64,000 nucleotides of DNA, from positions 91,931,137 to 91,995,136 of the forward strand of contig CM059972.1 of NCBI GenBank assembly GCA_030490835.1. Direction: 5' to 3'. Under the pieces are notes generated by a model. It saw only the letters and a program-made list of their open reading frames with translations. It made no database searches and was not told the DNA's origin. The position numbers were made by a program, and so were the translations under genes. Source of the stretch: Annona cherimola (Eukaryota > Streptophyta > Magnoliopsida > Magnoliales > Annonaceae). Positions within the stretch are counted from its first letter, which is position 1. Every line of letters begins with the position of its first letter. This document shows, in pieces, positions 35,918-48,002 of this stretch.

Positions 35918-38900
35918 ATGGGTAAGAAGGTAGTGGAGAAGAAGAGGAAGAAGAAAGGACGGCCCTCCCTTTTAGACCTTCAAAAGCGGAACCTACGTCT
36001 CCAGGAACAGCAGCAGCAGCAGCAGCAGCAGCCAAACCAAAAACCCAAGCGCGGCCCGAACCCTAACCCTAATCCTAATCCATACCTTCGCTTCCCACCC
36101 TCTAACTCCAGCAGAAGATCCGGCCGCCGGAATACGTCCGCCGAAGAAGTCAACAACGACGAAGACGACGATGACGAAGATGAGGATGTGGGTTCCAATT
36201 CCAACGGGAGGAAGCGGAGGGAGAAAGAGCTCAGGTTCGTCCTCCGTTTGCCTCCCCCGCCGCCGTCGATCGGGGAGGGATTGGACTCCGACGGAGACGC
36301 TGCCGCCGTCCGGAAGCGGAAGATCGACGACGTGGGCGGATCTGAGCCGGAGGATCGGGATCTTAATGACGGCGCGGCGTGGGAACAGGTGCCATTATTC
36401 GCTTGAAATTTGGAATTTTGCGGGATCTGCGGGGTCGACATTTTGCGCATTTCTGTTTTGATGAGCCGGCTTAGGTGCTGCTTCCGTGAATTTTGCTTCT
36501 GATTTTGGGGATTTGGGATTTTCCGCCGGAATGTCGTGTTTTTGTGCTTTCTTTCCAGCAATGCTGCTGCCGTGGCCTTAAATTTCAGAAATTTTGGGTT
36601 GACTCGATTTTGAAATTTGAAATGCGATTGCATTTTTTTTTTCCCTCTGAACGATGTTTTGCAGACAGAGAGGCGAACCTTCAACCCGAAAGCGACAGAT
36701 TCAACTCCAAATCCAGGTTTGATGTTGATTTTGATTATTGGGGCATTTTGATTTTTATGCAATTAGTCTATCTAATGATTCACGCTTCTTTACTCTTTTC
36801 GACAGAGACTGTGACTGATGTTGGCCCCACGACCCCATTACCCGACAAGAAATTGCTGGTTTTCATCCTTGACAGACTCCAAAAGTACGCGTTGTCTTTT
36901 TTTTAAAATTTTTTTTCTCGCACTTGACTGCCACATTTTCTGTTCAAATTCGTACTAATCTTGGGGATAAGTTAGTTTTCTTTTCTCATTTTTTACTTTC
37001 TCTCTATTTTTCAGGAAAGACACTTACGCAGTCTTCTCTGAGCCTGTGGATCCCGATGAGGTCTGTTTTCAACGTGTTTTCTTTTATGATTGCTTCCAAG
37101 ACCTGAATGCACTTTTCCTTATTGGAAGCCGCTTTTCAATGCTCTGCTGTTGGATGTATTTCTTCTTTTTCCACTTTTGGGGATACAGTTGTATGGAATC
37201 TGCTGAATTATATGCACTCGTACGGAATTTGTACTATTCAATTTCCATAAGGCGAGAAAAATAAGATTCATCTGTGGGCCCTGGATATCTATTCTGCCTC
37301 TCTTTATTATTATTTTTAGTTTTTTAATTTTTCTTCTTTAATTTTTTTTTCTTTCTGTTTTTTTCCTGGGTTTGAAAAATCGTCATATGCTGGCGTTTTC
37401 AAATGACGAATTGAGTATTTATTTGGTGCGAACAGCTACCGGACTACCTCGATGTGATAGAACATCCGATGGATTTCAGCACCATAAGGAAGAAGCTTTC
37501 TAGTGGAGCTTACGCTAACTTGGAGCAATTCGAGGTCAGTTATTGCCATACTTATGGTCCCTGGATAATCGTTGGTGTTGCATTATGATCTAACGTTTTG
37601 TCCAGGCACTAGTGATTTTTGCCTATGGTTTGAGCAGGCTCCCAATAATTCAGGAGTATTTGATTGGTCAGGATGACAAAGGAAATCGGGCCAAGCCGCT
37701 ACTGATTTGTTTGTTATTAGTTCAAGGGATTTGACCCTTTTCTGGTGGTGTTTCGGTCAAACATGTGACTAGATGTCAGGTTTGACGAAAGCTGTGCGGA
37801 ATCTCTGTCCTCTGTTATGCATTTACGACCTTTCCAACTTTTCCTTCCTGCAAGGTGTCATCAATTAAGCCTCTGTTGCATGATGGATGATGGATAAAAT
37901 GAGGAATTTTTATGGCAAAATCTTGAAGGGAAAACAAGCTAAAAGGGACGTGGAAGACTGCAAGAGAAAGATGAATCTGAGGCATTCAAAATAGTTTTAG
38001 GGGTGGTCCTTTTCTTGAAGTGAGTTGACCAATCAACAATTTCATTGGCTTGAATAGAAATGTGAATAAATGGAAGGTCAAATGACACAGTTCTCTTGAT
38101 TTTGGGCCGAAGGCTGGTGAAGTATTTTTTTTTTTTTTAGGGGAGATTCTTGGTGCAGTGATGGAGAATCCTGTTGAATGGGGCTGCTAGTTTCATCAAG
38201 TGCATTAGAAAATGCAATGCTGGAATCCGTGTTTCAATTTTTATCAAATCTAATGTTTGCTAGGGAGACAGATTCATCTGAATCTCAGTTAAGGATATCA
38301 TGCTCAATATTATAAAGTTTTGTAGCAAATATCTCCAAACATCATCTGGAGAAGCATCAGGCACTGCTGTATTTATTTCCTGTAGAAAGTGTTGGAAGGA
38401 AAGACACTTTGGTTACTTCCTTATTCTAGTTATCAGTTCTCAGTTTATTACCCCTTGTATGCCGAAAGAAATGCAATAACTGATCACTCCATTCCCTCTA
38501 TGCAAATTACGTTGATGATCGCACTACCCGAGCATGAGCTACTTTGTTATCGTTCCAGATTAAGAAATAAGAACCCATATGACTTCCTAGAGCAAGTCCC
38601 TAGTACCTGCATCAATGAGATTCAAATCTCATTCTCTTTGTAATGATCTGCTTGACATCATTTGTTGCGTTTTGGATCAAAACAGCTTTGGATTTGGTAT
38701 TGCAAATATAGCTTCCCAAATAAAGGACCTCGTATTCTTTTTTTTTTTTTTTTGTAATACCACACATGGATAACAGTCTCCTTTTCCAACTAATTTTCCT
38801 GATAATACTTGCTCCAGAACCTTGGTTCTTACTTGGTCCAAGTGGATGGTCTCGGGCCCATGTTGATGGCATTAGAGAACTTCTATTTCATCTTATGGTC

Positions 38901-41900
38901 CATTTTGTTGAGTCTACTTGCTTGAGGGGCTCGCATTTTCCTTCAAGCTGGTCATTTGTGCTAGCAACCTGTACTCAAGTGTTGAGGCCCTGCTTAATGG
39001 ATGCATAACTTTCTTTGTGGGCACTATTGAGATGATTAGGAAGCATATGAACAGCATTTGCTTTATCTTTCAGTGAAGATTTATCACTCTGAATACCAGT
39101 TCTTTATGGCTTGACAGTGAGTTTACTGGCCATAGCATCTAATCTGTCCATGCAGAAATGCAATAACCTTGGTCTTTTACGGGAACCTCTATCAGTGTCA
39201 AAAAATTTGGTAGAGGTGCAAAATCGTGAAACAGCTAACAAAGAGTAGAGTAAAAGTGCCTTTTTAGATTGGCCATTGATGTTATTATCCTAGTTGACAA
39301 ATTTATGTTTTTGGACTACAGATTACCTTGTCTATAATTTGACCCTCTTTATGAAAAAAGACCATGTAAGAAAGGGAAAGAAAAACTGTTGACAGTTTCA
39401 TGGATATTGTCTCGCACTCTTTTGTTTTCTGTGAAATTCCATCCTGTTCTGATTTGCTCAATGCCACTAATTGATTGATTTTGAAGAGCTGTCAATGACC
39501 ATTAGGCTACATCTATTTCACTTTTTCTCAAAATTGATCTTTTTAGATTTATTTAAGCTGTGGGCTCCTTTCTGTGCATACTTCCTAATTAGACTTTAAA
39601 CTGATGCAGTCATAAAAAAGATAACCACGACTGGATGTCTTTTTGCACAGAATAAATTGAAACATAGAATACAATCTTCCTTTACGAGGCAGAATAACAG
39701 TGGCTTATCTCCACTTTTATTTTGCAAACAGTGGATCTATACAATTTATGACTTTTTGGTTTGATGTGCAGAACGACGTGTTGTTGATCTGTTCAAATGC
39801 AATGAGGTATAATGCACCAGGCACAATTTATTTTCGCCAGGTACTGTTGGTTACCTTTTAGTTTCACATATTGCAGCATTTCATTGACTCAGAAGCTGAA
39901 GGCAATCAATCTATGAACATAATGATAGCTGGCTACTTTTTTCAGGCAAGATCAATGCAAGAGCTGGCAAAAAAGGATTTTGAGAGTTTAAGGCAAGATA
40001 GTGAAGATAACGCTCATGAAATTAAACCTGCCCGGAGAGGCAGGCCGCCAGGAAAGAGCTCCATCAAAAGAATGATGACCAAACTTCATGCAGAGCGCGC
40101 TGCTTCTGAATTTTCCCCTGAGGCAACCCTTGCTACTGCTGGAGATTGTGCTGGCTTGTCAAACTCAATCTCAAAGAAGGGAGCTCTTTCAGATAAGCAA
40201 GGGATTGCTGAAGTATCAGGGAGGGATTCTCATGGATCCCGTAATGGTGATGCATCTGGTTGGCATGCCAATCATAAACCAGAGAAGAATGATGACTTCC
40301 CAGGTTTGTGACTTGGACAAGATATTTCTTGTTCTAGATGCCTTTTTTTGGCCTCCCTGCATGAGTCATTGTCCTATCATCGTAAAATTGGAATGCTGTT
40401 ATGATGCAAACACTGGATGGATTTTGATGAAGTTGTTGAGAAACATATGTTTTATGCATGGCATAATATGACTAGAGGGTTTTGTGCACAACTTTGACAA
40501 AGATGACTGTGGATTCAGCTATTAAGCTAGCAGTATCACAATGTAATGGTTGATGTATCTATACTGTCTGCCTCATATAAAACTGGGAAGACCAATAAAA
40601 ATCAGATTTTCGAAGTTCTCAAAATCACTGATAGTTGGTCACTGGTTGGTGAGATTTTCATCTGGATATCGCATGAATTGACCAGCTTTATTATGATTTC
40701 CGGTCCTTGTTATTGGGGAAGAAGGGTTCTCGAAAGATCCTCATCTGTTTGTGGCCTTGTTTATGGACTTTTGCATTTGCAAGCAAATGCACCATGTCTC
40801 TTTTGGTGCATCTTTATTGTGTGTGGGCTTGCATGTCTGCGTGTTTCCCCGTGTGCATGTGTTTTGCTTCCCTGATTCTCATTCATTACCTTCTAACGTA
40901 AAATGTTCATTTGCCCATGCTTGGGGAACATAAATTTTCTCAAAAAATCTATGACTTTCTTCTTTTCTCTTTCCTTATTTTGGGTTATTTCCAAATATAC
41001 CTACATTGGATGATCATAATTGCATATATACTAAATGGAAAATTACGCCCTGTAGTTTGCAACTATTTGCAAGTGTATCTATGACATTGGTTTTTATAAT
41101 GAAATTTTCAAAACAACAACATCCCAAAAATTCTTTCCAAAAAGGTTTCAATTTACTAATCGTGAACATTTCAATTAGTTATATCATATCTTCTTGGAAA
41201 TTTACTAAAAATAAGGCATCGAGTGACTATCTTCAACATCAAAAACAGAAAGTGGAAAATTTTGTTAAAGCAAGTGCTCAAAATTTTTTTCACCATTAAT
41301 GCATGGTATTTTCTTTTAAGCGGCGAAAATTGAAATGTGAGTTACAATAAGGTGATTGATTCCCTTGAAACGTTTGCATGGAATGGTCTATGCAAATGTT
41401 TCTTTTTTGAAAGTTTAAAGTTTTTTTTCACATCTAAACCATGTAAAATATAAATTAATATGTATATATTTATGTTGCCAAAAATCATTTTAATCGTAAA
41501 CTTATTTGTTACAAATATTTAACACCATTTAGGTGAATATGAAACGGTTAAAATTTGAAAATAAATAAATAATATATAAAAGTTCTCAAAATATTTGATT
41601 TTGGCATCACAACTGAATATACTTGGATGAATATTATAGAGGGTTTAGATATTTAAAAATACAGAAGAAATGAAAAAAAAAGCAACCATTTGCATAGACT
41701 ATTCCATGAAAATGTTTGTAGGTGGGTCATTCCCCCTTAAGGAATTTAATTTTATGGTATTTGGGACATAAGAAAAAATAACTTAAATGAAAAGGATTAG
41801 TTGATTAATGACATGGAATTGTCTCATCGAAGCGTTACATGCAGTGCTTTTAAACTGGACCCGGGGCGAAGCGTTTTGCTCGCTGGTCCTTGGTTTCTTT

Positions 41901-43627
41901 GGTTAAACTGTGGTTCAACTATGGTTGAACCAGTTAGCCCATCAAATTGTGTTATGACCGGTTCAGTCTGTTCAGTCTGGTTCTTTAAATTTTGGTCGCA
42001 TGGGAGGAAAATGGGGGCAACTTTGGGCACATTGAATTTAATACCATGGGGTACACATGCAAGTAGTGGGGTAATTTGGTGTCACTGGTTCACAATCTGA
42101 CCAGTCTGGTTCTTTAATGGGAGGAAGATGGGGGCATCTTTAGGCATATCAAATTTATTATCATGTACATGTGCAAATAGTTGCAAACTATTTAGGTGGG
42201 TGCTACTTTTCTATGTTTGAAAGTATGAGGGCGTATTTGCAATTATGATCAAACTATATGAGTATCTTTGCAAATCACCATCATTTTTGTGTTTTCTGTT
42301 GAATTCTCTCTCTCTCTCTCTCTCGCTCTCGCTCTATGCCCACTGGCGCATCCATGCTTGCATGACCGCTCCTTAGTGCGCCTTAATTATTAACTAGGAA
42401 AGTCATTCAAACTATTTCTTTCACTCTCCAGGTTCTTTGCTGAAGGGCTTGCCCAAATTTGGGAAGAGTAAACTAGTAATTGATGAGGATCGACGAAATA
42501 CATATAAACAATCCCATCACGTGTTCTCTGGAAGCAATCAATCAATATTGGGAGGCTTAGTTGGAGAAAGGAAGCCGCTGATTGCTGTAAGTTGAAATTA
42601 GGAAGCATCTGCTAAAATTTTGTTCTCTTTTGCGTTCTTTTTGATGATTTCATAGTCCCAGCTTAGAAAATGTTATCTGGGTCAGGTTGGGGCTCAAATG
42701 GAGCATGCATATACAAGGAGCTTGGCTCGCTTTGCTGCGAATCTTGGCCATGTTGCTTGGAAGGTTGCTTCAAAAAGGATACAAAGGGCATTGCCTGCAG
42801 GAATGAAGTTTGGCCCTGGATGGGTGGGAGAAAATGATGCTCCGCCACGTAGGACTCCAGTGTCAATCTCTCCAGGGCAGCTGCCATGGCCTTCGCCACT
42901 ACCTCTGCTGCCGGTTTCTGAAACCATCTCTCAGTCAAACCTAGCAAGCACTAGCACTCAACCTCAGATGATTGAACCTTTGGGGAATAAATTGCCAGAC
43001 AGACAGGAACCTTCAGGTAATTCAACCCTTGACAACCACTCAAGTAAAACAATCCCTCCCTATACTGGAATAACTACATCTCCAAACCAGTCTTCTGTTC
43101 AAGTTGAGAATACTCAGACAACGAGAGGAATGAATCATGGATTCGACCAACAGGGTAGCAGTGGGATCATGAAGCCCAGCCCTCATTTACTGCATCAACA
43201 GAATCTCCCTAGTCAGTCTACAATTAATGGTTTCAGTGGTGGATTTGGATTTCATCTACCATCTCAAGTAGGGAAGATGGGCAGAACATCTGGGAAAATT
43301 TGTTCAGACATTTCAGCACCTTCTCGAACGATGGATGTGGCTTCAAGAAGCAACAGCAGCTTCAACTATCCGATGACCATGATGCTGCAAAATAATTCAC
43401 AGCTGAGGGCATTGCACAGCTCAATATCAATAAATTCTGGTAACTCCTTGATGAATTCTAGTCAGGAGGATCAAATTAGTCTTGGGTCAAGGCAGGGATT
43501 GTTGGTGCAACCAAAGCCAGAGTCAGTCCCACCTGACCTGAATATTGGATTCCAGTCGCCGAATTCACCACCCACTTCTGGCGTGATGGTTGACTCACAA
43601 CAGCCTGACCTAGCATTGCAGCTCTAA
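35918..43627 (+). CDS. Bromodomain chromatin protein, BRD1/BRD2/BRD13-like (nine exons)
   Basis: Exons I place: 35918-36388, 36665-36716, 36806-36884, 37015-37060, 37436-37534, 39772-39840, 39946-40303, 42432-42586, 42686-43627. All introns are GT-AG and the joined frame stays open for about 756 residues. Domains in order: basic KKKGRPS (11-17), eight-residue polyQ (31-38), NP repeat (47-55), acidic run (about 80-90), bromodomain (about 186-285) with PDKKLLVFILDRLQKKDTYA, HPMDF and the acetyl-lysine-binding Asn in RYNAPG (about 263), an AT-hook RRGRPPGK (302-309), and a conserved EHAYTRSLARFAANLGHVAW block starting near 448. It ends in LALQL, an LxLxL EAR-like tail. Arabidopsis relatives are subunits of BRM-type SWI/SNF remodellers that read acetylated histones in the nucleus; that role here is inferred. 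No intron retains a stop-free frame. Which of the BRD1, BRD2 or BRD13 paralogues it matches is not decided. Confidence 0.93.
36001..36082 (+). repeat. CAG repeat and telomere-like CCCTAA repeat in exon 1
   Basis: A (CAG)n run encodes the polyQ tract. Directly after it AACCCTAACCCTAATCC encodes the Asn-Pro repeat and happens to match plant telobox wording. Both are length-variable sequence types. Confidence 0.8.
37535..39771 (+). other. Intron 5 of the bromodomain gene (2.24 kb)
   Basis: Separates the central bromodomain helices (exon 5, ending LEQFE) from exon 6 (NDVLLICSNAMRYN). No MITE terminus or coding remnant was recognised. It has T-rich runs at 38120 and 38740. Composition is less AT-extreme than the intergenic spacers. 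Confidence 0.7.
40983..42287. mobile_element. Large foldback element, family C-like, inside intron 7
   Basis: The left terminus (GGTTATTTCCAAATATACCT, GATCATAATTGCATATATAC, GTAGTTTGCAACTATTTGCA) is the mirror of the right terminus (GCAAATAGTTGCAAACTATT, ATTTGCAATTATGATCAAAC, ATCTTTGCAAATCACC). Total about 1.3 kb. Inside are the nested foldback at 41350-41740 and a GAACCAGT-rich region with a direct duplication (TCTGGTTCTTTAA..GGGAGGAARATGGGGGCA, near 41980 and 42105). Confidence 0.65.
41350..41740. mobile_element. Nested foldback MITE
   Basis: GTTTGCATGGAATGGTCTAT followed by GCAAATG pairs with CATTTGCATAGACTATTCCA followed by TGAAAATG. The outer TTGATTCCC..AAACG pairs with the mirror of GGTGGGTCATTCCCCC. 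About 390 bp. Confidence 0.65.
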
Positions 43628-43845
43628 GATGGTTTAATGTTAATTTTCATTTTCATTTTATTTGGTGGAATGAGAATGGTGGGTTATTGGAAATGCCTTG
43701 GGAGTGAGATTGACAGTTGCCTCTCTCTCTCTCTCTCTCTCTTGCATGAGGGAACCGCACCACATTTATATGTTGTAAAAGATTAGGGTGGGAATTCTGT
43801 ACAGATTAGTGTACCAAAATTCTTAGGTTTAAAAAAAAAAAAAAG
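43628..43845 (+). other. 3' UTR of the bromodomain gene
   Basis: Contains a (CT)n run at about 43719-43742 and ends in an A-rich stretch near 43830-43845. The exact poly-A site cannot be fixed from sequence. Confidence 0.5.
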
Positions 43846-44830
43846 AAGTCAAAACGCATTTATGTCAACCAATCAATGGTTCAGTTTCAAGTTAGACTTT
43901 GCTTCCATTCTCCCTAATCACAGTTTGCTTAAGCTGCTGGGTAAGACGTATGGCTCATCCTTCATAAACAAGCATCTCTACAGGTGTGCAAATTCAGTAA
44001 ATACAGCCCTCGATTCTTCCCTTTGTCTCCATTTTCTGACTCGTTTGTGGATGCTTCATCTGTGGGCTACTATTCTTGCAGTGTACAGTGGAGTTGTGAG
44101 GCTTCAATTCTTTATCATTGTTGTTGTAAATTTCTCTGCACCATCGACTTCTGGGCTTTGATCTGCCATTGCCTATCAGAACTCTTGGCTACCATCTATT
44201 TGCATTGCCAAAGACAAGAAGTTGACTACACCTTGTTTATCAACCAGCGATGATGCGTCTCCTTCATGGGTATGGGTGGGATGCTGTGAACATGGCACGC
44301 GTTGCACATCAATAGAATAGGTGGCTGGCGGATTTTGGCCTTCCGGTCCAGGCTTAGTATTTCCTATTTATGTTGTCTGGTTTTTTATGTCACGGGCAGT
44401 TAAAGTTCCCAGATTTTTCTCAATCCCCTCTTTTTATGTGGGAATGTGAAGTCAAGAAGAACCGTGCAATAGCTCTCAACAAGCCTTTTCTGCATTTTCA
44501 TGAGAAGTTTTAATGTGTCACTTACAATAGTGAATTTCCAAGTTAATATCAGGGAACATAAGTATCTGAAAGTAAATGTAGACTACTTTACAGGCATCTT
44601 CCCAACAACAGATCGGCCTGAAAACATCCAGCTGAGTTGTAGTTTTGTTGTTGAAATAGGACCCTTTCCCCCAGTTATCAGCCCTCCGGTTAAAGCAACA
44701 GATGCAACACAATGGAAACAAGATGCATTTGACTTGTTAGCCGGCAGTACATGCATATTTTTTTAAAAAATTTCAAGTGTATGTACTTCATATACTAAAA
44801 TTTACAGTTTTTAAATATGCAAATATATAT
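43846..44830. other. Downstream spacer, no gene seen
   Basis: Short open stretches only. None resembles a known family, and the composition is similar to the gene's introns. Confidence 0.4.
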
Positions 44831-44839
44831 ATTTTTATT

Positions 44840-45218
44840 GGATGCTGTTCCGGTGCAGTGATGCTGCACCGGAACAGCGGTGCAGTCGGCCCCAAATGGG
44901 CCCCACATGATCATGAAATCATGATCTACTCCACCCATTGTATTTAGAATAATGTATTCTATTACCACACCAATTTTCATCCCAATCAAATATGTATATG
45001 GGCCCCATCTGAAAATGGTATAAATCCAACGTAATAAAATAGTTTGATGTAAATAACAACTTTAAAGTATTTGATTGGGATGAAAATTGGTATGGTAATA
45101 GAATACATTATTCTAAATACAATGGGTGGAGTAGATCAAGATTTCATGATCATGTGGGGCCCATTTTGGGCCCACTGCACCGCTGTTCGGGTGCAGTGAT
45201 GCTGCCGGAACAACCCTC
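44840..45218. mobile_element. Foldback MITE with TGCTGCACCGGAACAG ends, 9 bp TSD
   Basis: 379 bp flanked by the perfect 9 bp repeat ATTTTTATT (44831-44839 and 45219-45227). The left end GGATGCTGTTCCGGTGCAGT mirrors the right end, and the GGGCCCCACATGATCATGAA and GATTGGGATGAAAATTGGTA arms pair almost throughout. Close to each end is a CCGGTGCAGTGATGCTGCACCGG-type palindrome, broken by deletions on the right. Mutator-like by duplication length. Confidence 0.85.
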
Positions 45219-45416
45219 ATTTTTATTAAATCAAGATTTCTCGGAGGTTGAAATGGCTTAATTACCTCATAACGTTGATTTTTGAAAATATAAATATACA
45301 CATTCAAAAATTATAAAATTTTTATGTAAATTAAATTCAGCTGAAAATATTTTCATAAACATAAATAAATAAATAAATGTAATTTTAGCTTATTCTAGCA
45401 AGAGCATGTAACCTTT

Positions 45417-45578
45417 TTTAACTTAGATATGGCTCGGTAGTAATAAAACTTTTGATGTAAAAGTTTTTGAAATGAGAGAAAATGATATGAGTTGATAGGC
45501 GTAATGGTGAAGAGTAAAGAGAATAAAATTAAAATAGATTGATTAAAATACTTGCAGAGAATGAAAAATTTTAAATTA
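45417..45578. mobile_element. Tourist-like MITE fragment, opposite orientation
   Basis: Complement of the family interior (GATGTAAAAGTTTTTGA, AATAAAATTAAAATAGATTG), cut by the intact copy that follows it. Confidence 0.5.
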
Positions 45579-45579
45579 A

Positions 45580-45859
45580 GGGTGTGTTTGACAATTGATA
45601 GAAAATGTAAAGTCAAAACTTTTCAATTTAAAACTTTTCATTCTCTACAACTATCATATTTTTTAATTATTTTTTAACACTTTCCTATACAACTATTTTA
45701 CTTTTCAATCATTTTCTGCATAACTATCCATAAAATTAATCTATCTATTTTAACTTTATCTTCTTTACTTCTCATCATTATTCTTATTATATCGCATTAT
45801 TAACAATTTCTACTCTTCAAAATTTTTCATCAAAGTTTTATCTATTTCTAAACACACCC
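45580..45859. mobile_element. Tourist-like MITE, intact, TAA target duplication
   Basis: 280 bp from GGGTGTGTTTGACAATTG to CTAAACACACCC, with TAA at 45577-45579 and 45860-45862. Confidence 0.85.
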
Positions 45860-46007
45860 TAAAAAGAAATTAATTTTAAAAATTTTTGATGTTAACAAAT
45901 AGCCTTTTGCTTTTCGAGAGCCTGAGCAATGAGCACCGACCTCCAGTCGATTGACGACTGACAGTGATGGCATAGTTTTTCGTCTCATCCATTGACGATT
46001 GGAGGTA

Positions 46008-46277
46008 AAACTTTTGATGAAAAGTTTTTTGAGTAGAAGTTGTCAAATCAATAGAAAATGATGTGATATAATAGGAGTAATGATGAGGAGTAAAGAGAAT
46101 AAAGTTAAAATAGATAGGTTAGTTGTATGGGTAGATGTGTAGAAATGATTGAAAAGTAGGGTAGTTTGTATAGAAAAATGTGAAAAAATAATTAAAAAAT
46201 AGAATAATTATGGAGAGTGAAAAGTTTTAGATTGAAAAGTTTTAGTTGACACTTTTTTGCCCGAAACAAACACACCC
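46008..46277. mobile_element. Tourist-like MITE, opposite orientation
   Basis: Complement of the family interior, ending ACAAACACACCC then TAA. The other terminus is eroded near GATTGGAGGTAAAAC. Confidence 0.65.
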
Positions 46278-46279
46278 TA

Positions 46280-47255
46280 AAGGGAAAGATGAAACAAATT
46301 CCACAAAAACTGACATCTCTTTTTCCACAATAAAATTCAAGGCAACCATTGTTTTTCTGTGTCTACTTTTTGATATTAAAAAAGCACTGGATTGAAACTG
46401 AGGCTCAGTTTTGTTGAGTTTACCTGGAGCGCTTATTCGCTTTCCCTCATATTTTCAAAATCTATTTGGTAAAATTCCCGTTCTTTTATGTTGAGTATAT
46501 TTTTTAAGCAAAAGCGGCTCTTATAAGCATGCCTAAACGAAGCCTAACAGCCAAACCACAACTTATAGCATTATCCGAAAATATTTTTTATATTAAATAT
46601 AGAGAAGTCGGTTACATATAAATGGTTTAAATACGGGACTCCACTTAAATTTAATTAAAACATTGAGCTATTTGCACTCCCCGTCTTTTTGAGAAAATTT
46701 CAGTTTTTACTATCACCACTGATTTTGCAAAACCACCCATCAGGATAGGGCATTATGGCAGAAGTCAAGCAGTGAATGACCAGTTAAACTCTGACCCAAT
46801 AATCATCAAGGAAATCAGCTGGGAGTGGGATACATAGCCCGAATTAGGTGTCATAATTCGACCAAATCTACACCAGAAGTATTTTTGAAAATAAAGTTCA
46901 TAAGCGGGTCTTGTTGCAAAATTAATAGTTATGGGTAAACATTACAAATTGCAGAAACTTCCAAACATGAGGTTCATGAAAAACTACCTTTTTTTTTTTT
47001 TTTTTTCTTCTTCTTGGGGATTTAAAAAAACTACCAATTTTTAAAGGGTGAAACTGGCGTATGTTTTTTGTCCTTCAACTGTCCTATTTTGGAACACACC
47101 TGCGTTTGGTTCTCGAATCACAAGAGAAGCTTGGGTGGTCAGTCTTTTCATCTTCTTGCGCTTGCTGAGACGCAATAAATGTGCCAGTTTTGAATATTCT
47201 CCCCAGATCTTGGGTTATATTGCAAAACCTTCCTAAGGTATACCGCTGCTCGTTC
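46280..47255. other. Spacer, no gene seen
   Basis: Includes a poly-T run near 46990 and a 62-codon open stretch at 47048-47236 without recognisable similarity. Confidence 0.4.
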
Positions 47256-47259
47256 AAGA

Positions 47260-47562
47260 GTAATGTTTCAATCGCATCCCAGTGTAAAATCTTATTTTTT
47301 ACTATATTTTTTGAAAGTTTTTTTATAAAATTATTAATCTAAGTGTATTTAAATTATTATTAAGTTTTACTGTTTTTGAAGATGTATAAATATATTAGGT
47401 TAACAGTTTTATAAACAAAATTTTTAAATACATTAAAAAAGGAGTATAAGGAAGGCCCTTATACGAGGTTAACAGTTTTATAAACAAATTTTTTAAAAAA
47501 TACATTAAAAAAGGAGTTTTGCCATTGAAACATTACTCTCCATTCAAGCCTGAAAAATACTT
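47260..47562. mobile_element. Foldback MITE related to family A, internally duplicated
   Basis: Ends GAGTAATGTTTCAATCGCA and the complement of GCCATTGAAACATTACTC. Inside, a block reading GGTTAACAGTTTTATAAACA plus AATACATTAAAAAAGGAGT is present twice (about 47398 and 47468). Confidence 0.6.
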
Positions 47563-47564
47563 GA

Positions 47565-48000
47565 CAGAAGCATGCATAAGGAAGGCCCACCGGCACTACT
47601 AATTCTCTGCTTTATTATGTGCTAATTCAGCCTCGATAAGGACTTGGGTTATCCTGTAAAACTCCAGAAGTAAAATTCTTTAGTTTGTGTATATATGTAG
47701 TCTAAAGCATGTATTATTTTTAGTTTATATGGTAAACCTTTTTTGAAAATACCATTTTCATTTCCGGACTAGCCGAAATTAAATTTGGCAGCATGTGGTT
47801 GCATTTAATCAAATGAGTGAATGGCAGCACTCTGGAAGCCACGAATTATTTCTAGGCAAAAATCGATTTTAGCAAAATCCATTTACATGCAGCCAAAATC
47901 ATGTTACATGTGGACAAAAAATCAACTGCAATGAATGACATTTGTTACGGTAAGTTGTTAAATCATTCATTATAGAGATAGTACTTTGACAGAATTTATT
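47565..48000. other. Spacer, no gene seen
   Basis: Non-coding. AAGGAAGGCCC here repeats a word inside the adjacent MITE. Confidence 0.4.
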
Positions 48001-48002
48001 TT

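Larger units (their letters stand above)
40304..42431 (+). other. Intron 7 of the bromodomain gene (2.13 kb), transposon-filled
   Basis: Flanked by DDFPG and SLLKGLPKFGKSKL coding sequence. It holds the family C foldback at 40983-42287, itself split by another foldback, and a (CT)n run at 42306-42336. The first 680 bp carry no recognised repeat. Confidence 0.75.

Noticed and set aside
36057..36082. Interstitial telomere repeat
   Set aside because: Only two or three degenerate CCCTAA units, in frame and coding for the Asn-Pro repeat.
35980..36762. 260-codon open frame on the minus strand
   Set aside because: It lies opposite exon 1 of the bromodomain gene. Its poly-Cys and poly-Ser runs are the complements of CAG and acidic-codon repeats.
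40546..40933. Open frames of 60-109 codons in intron 7
   Set aside because: Intronic, overlapping in all frames, and with no conserved motif.
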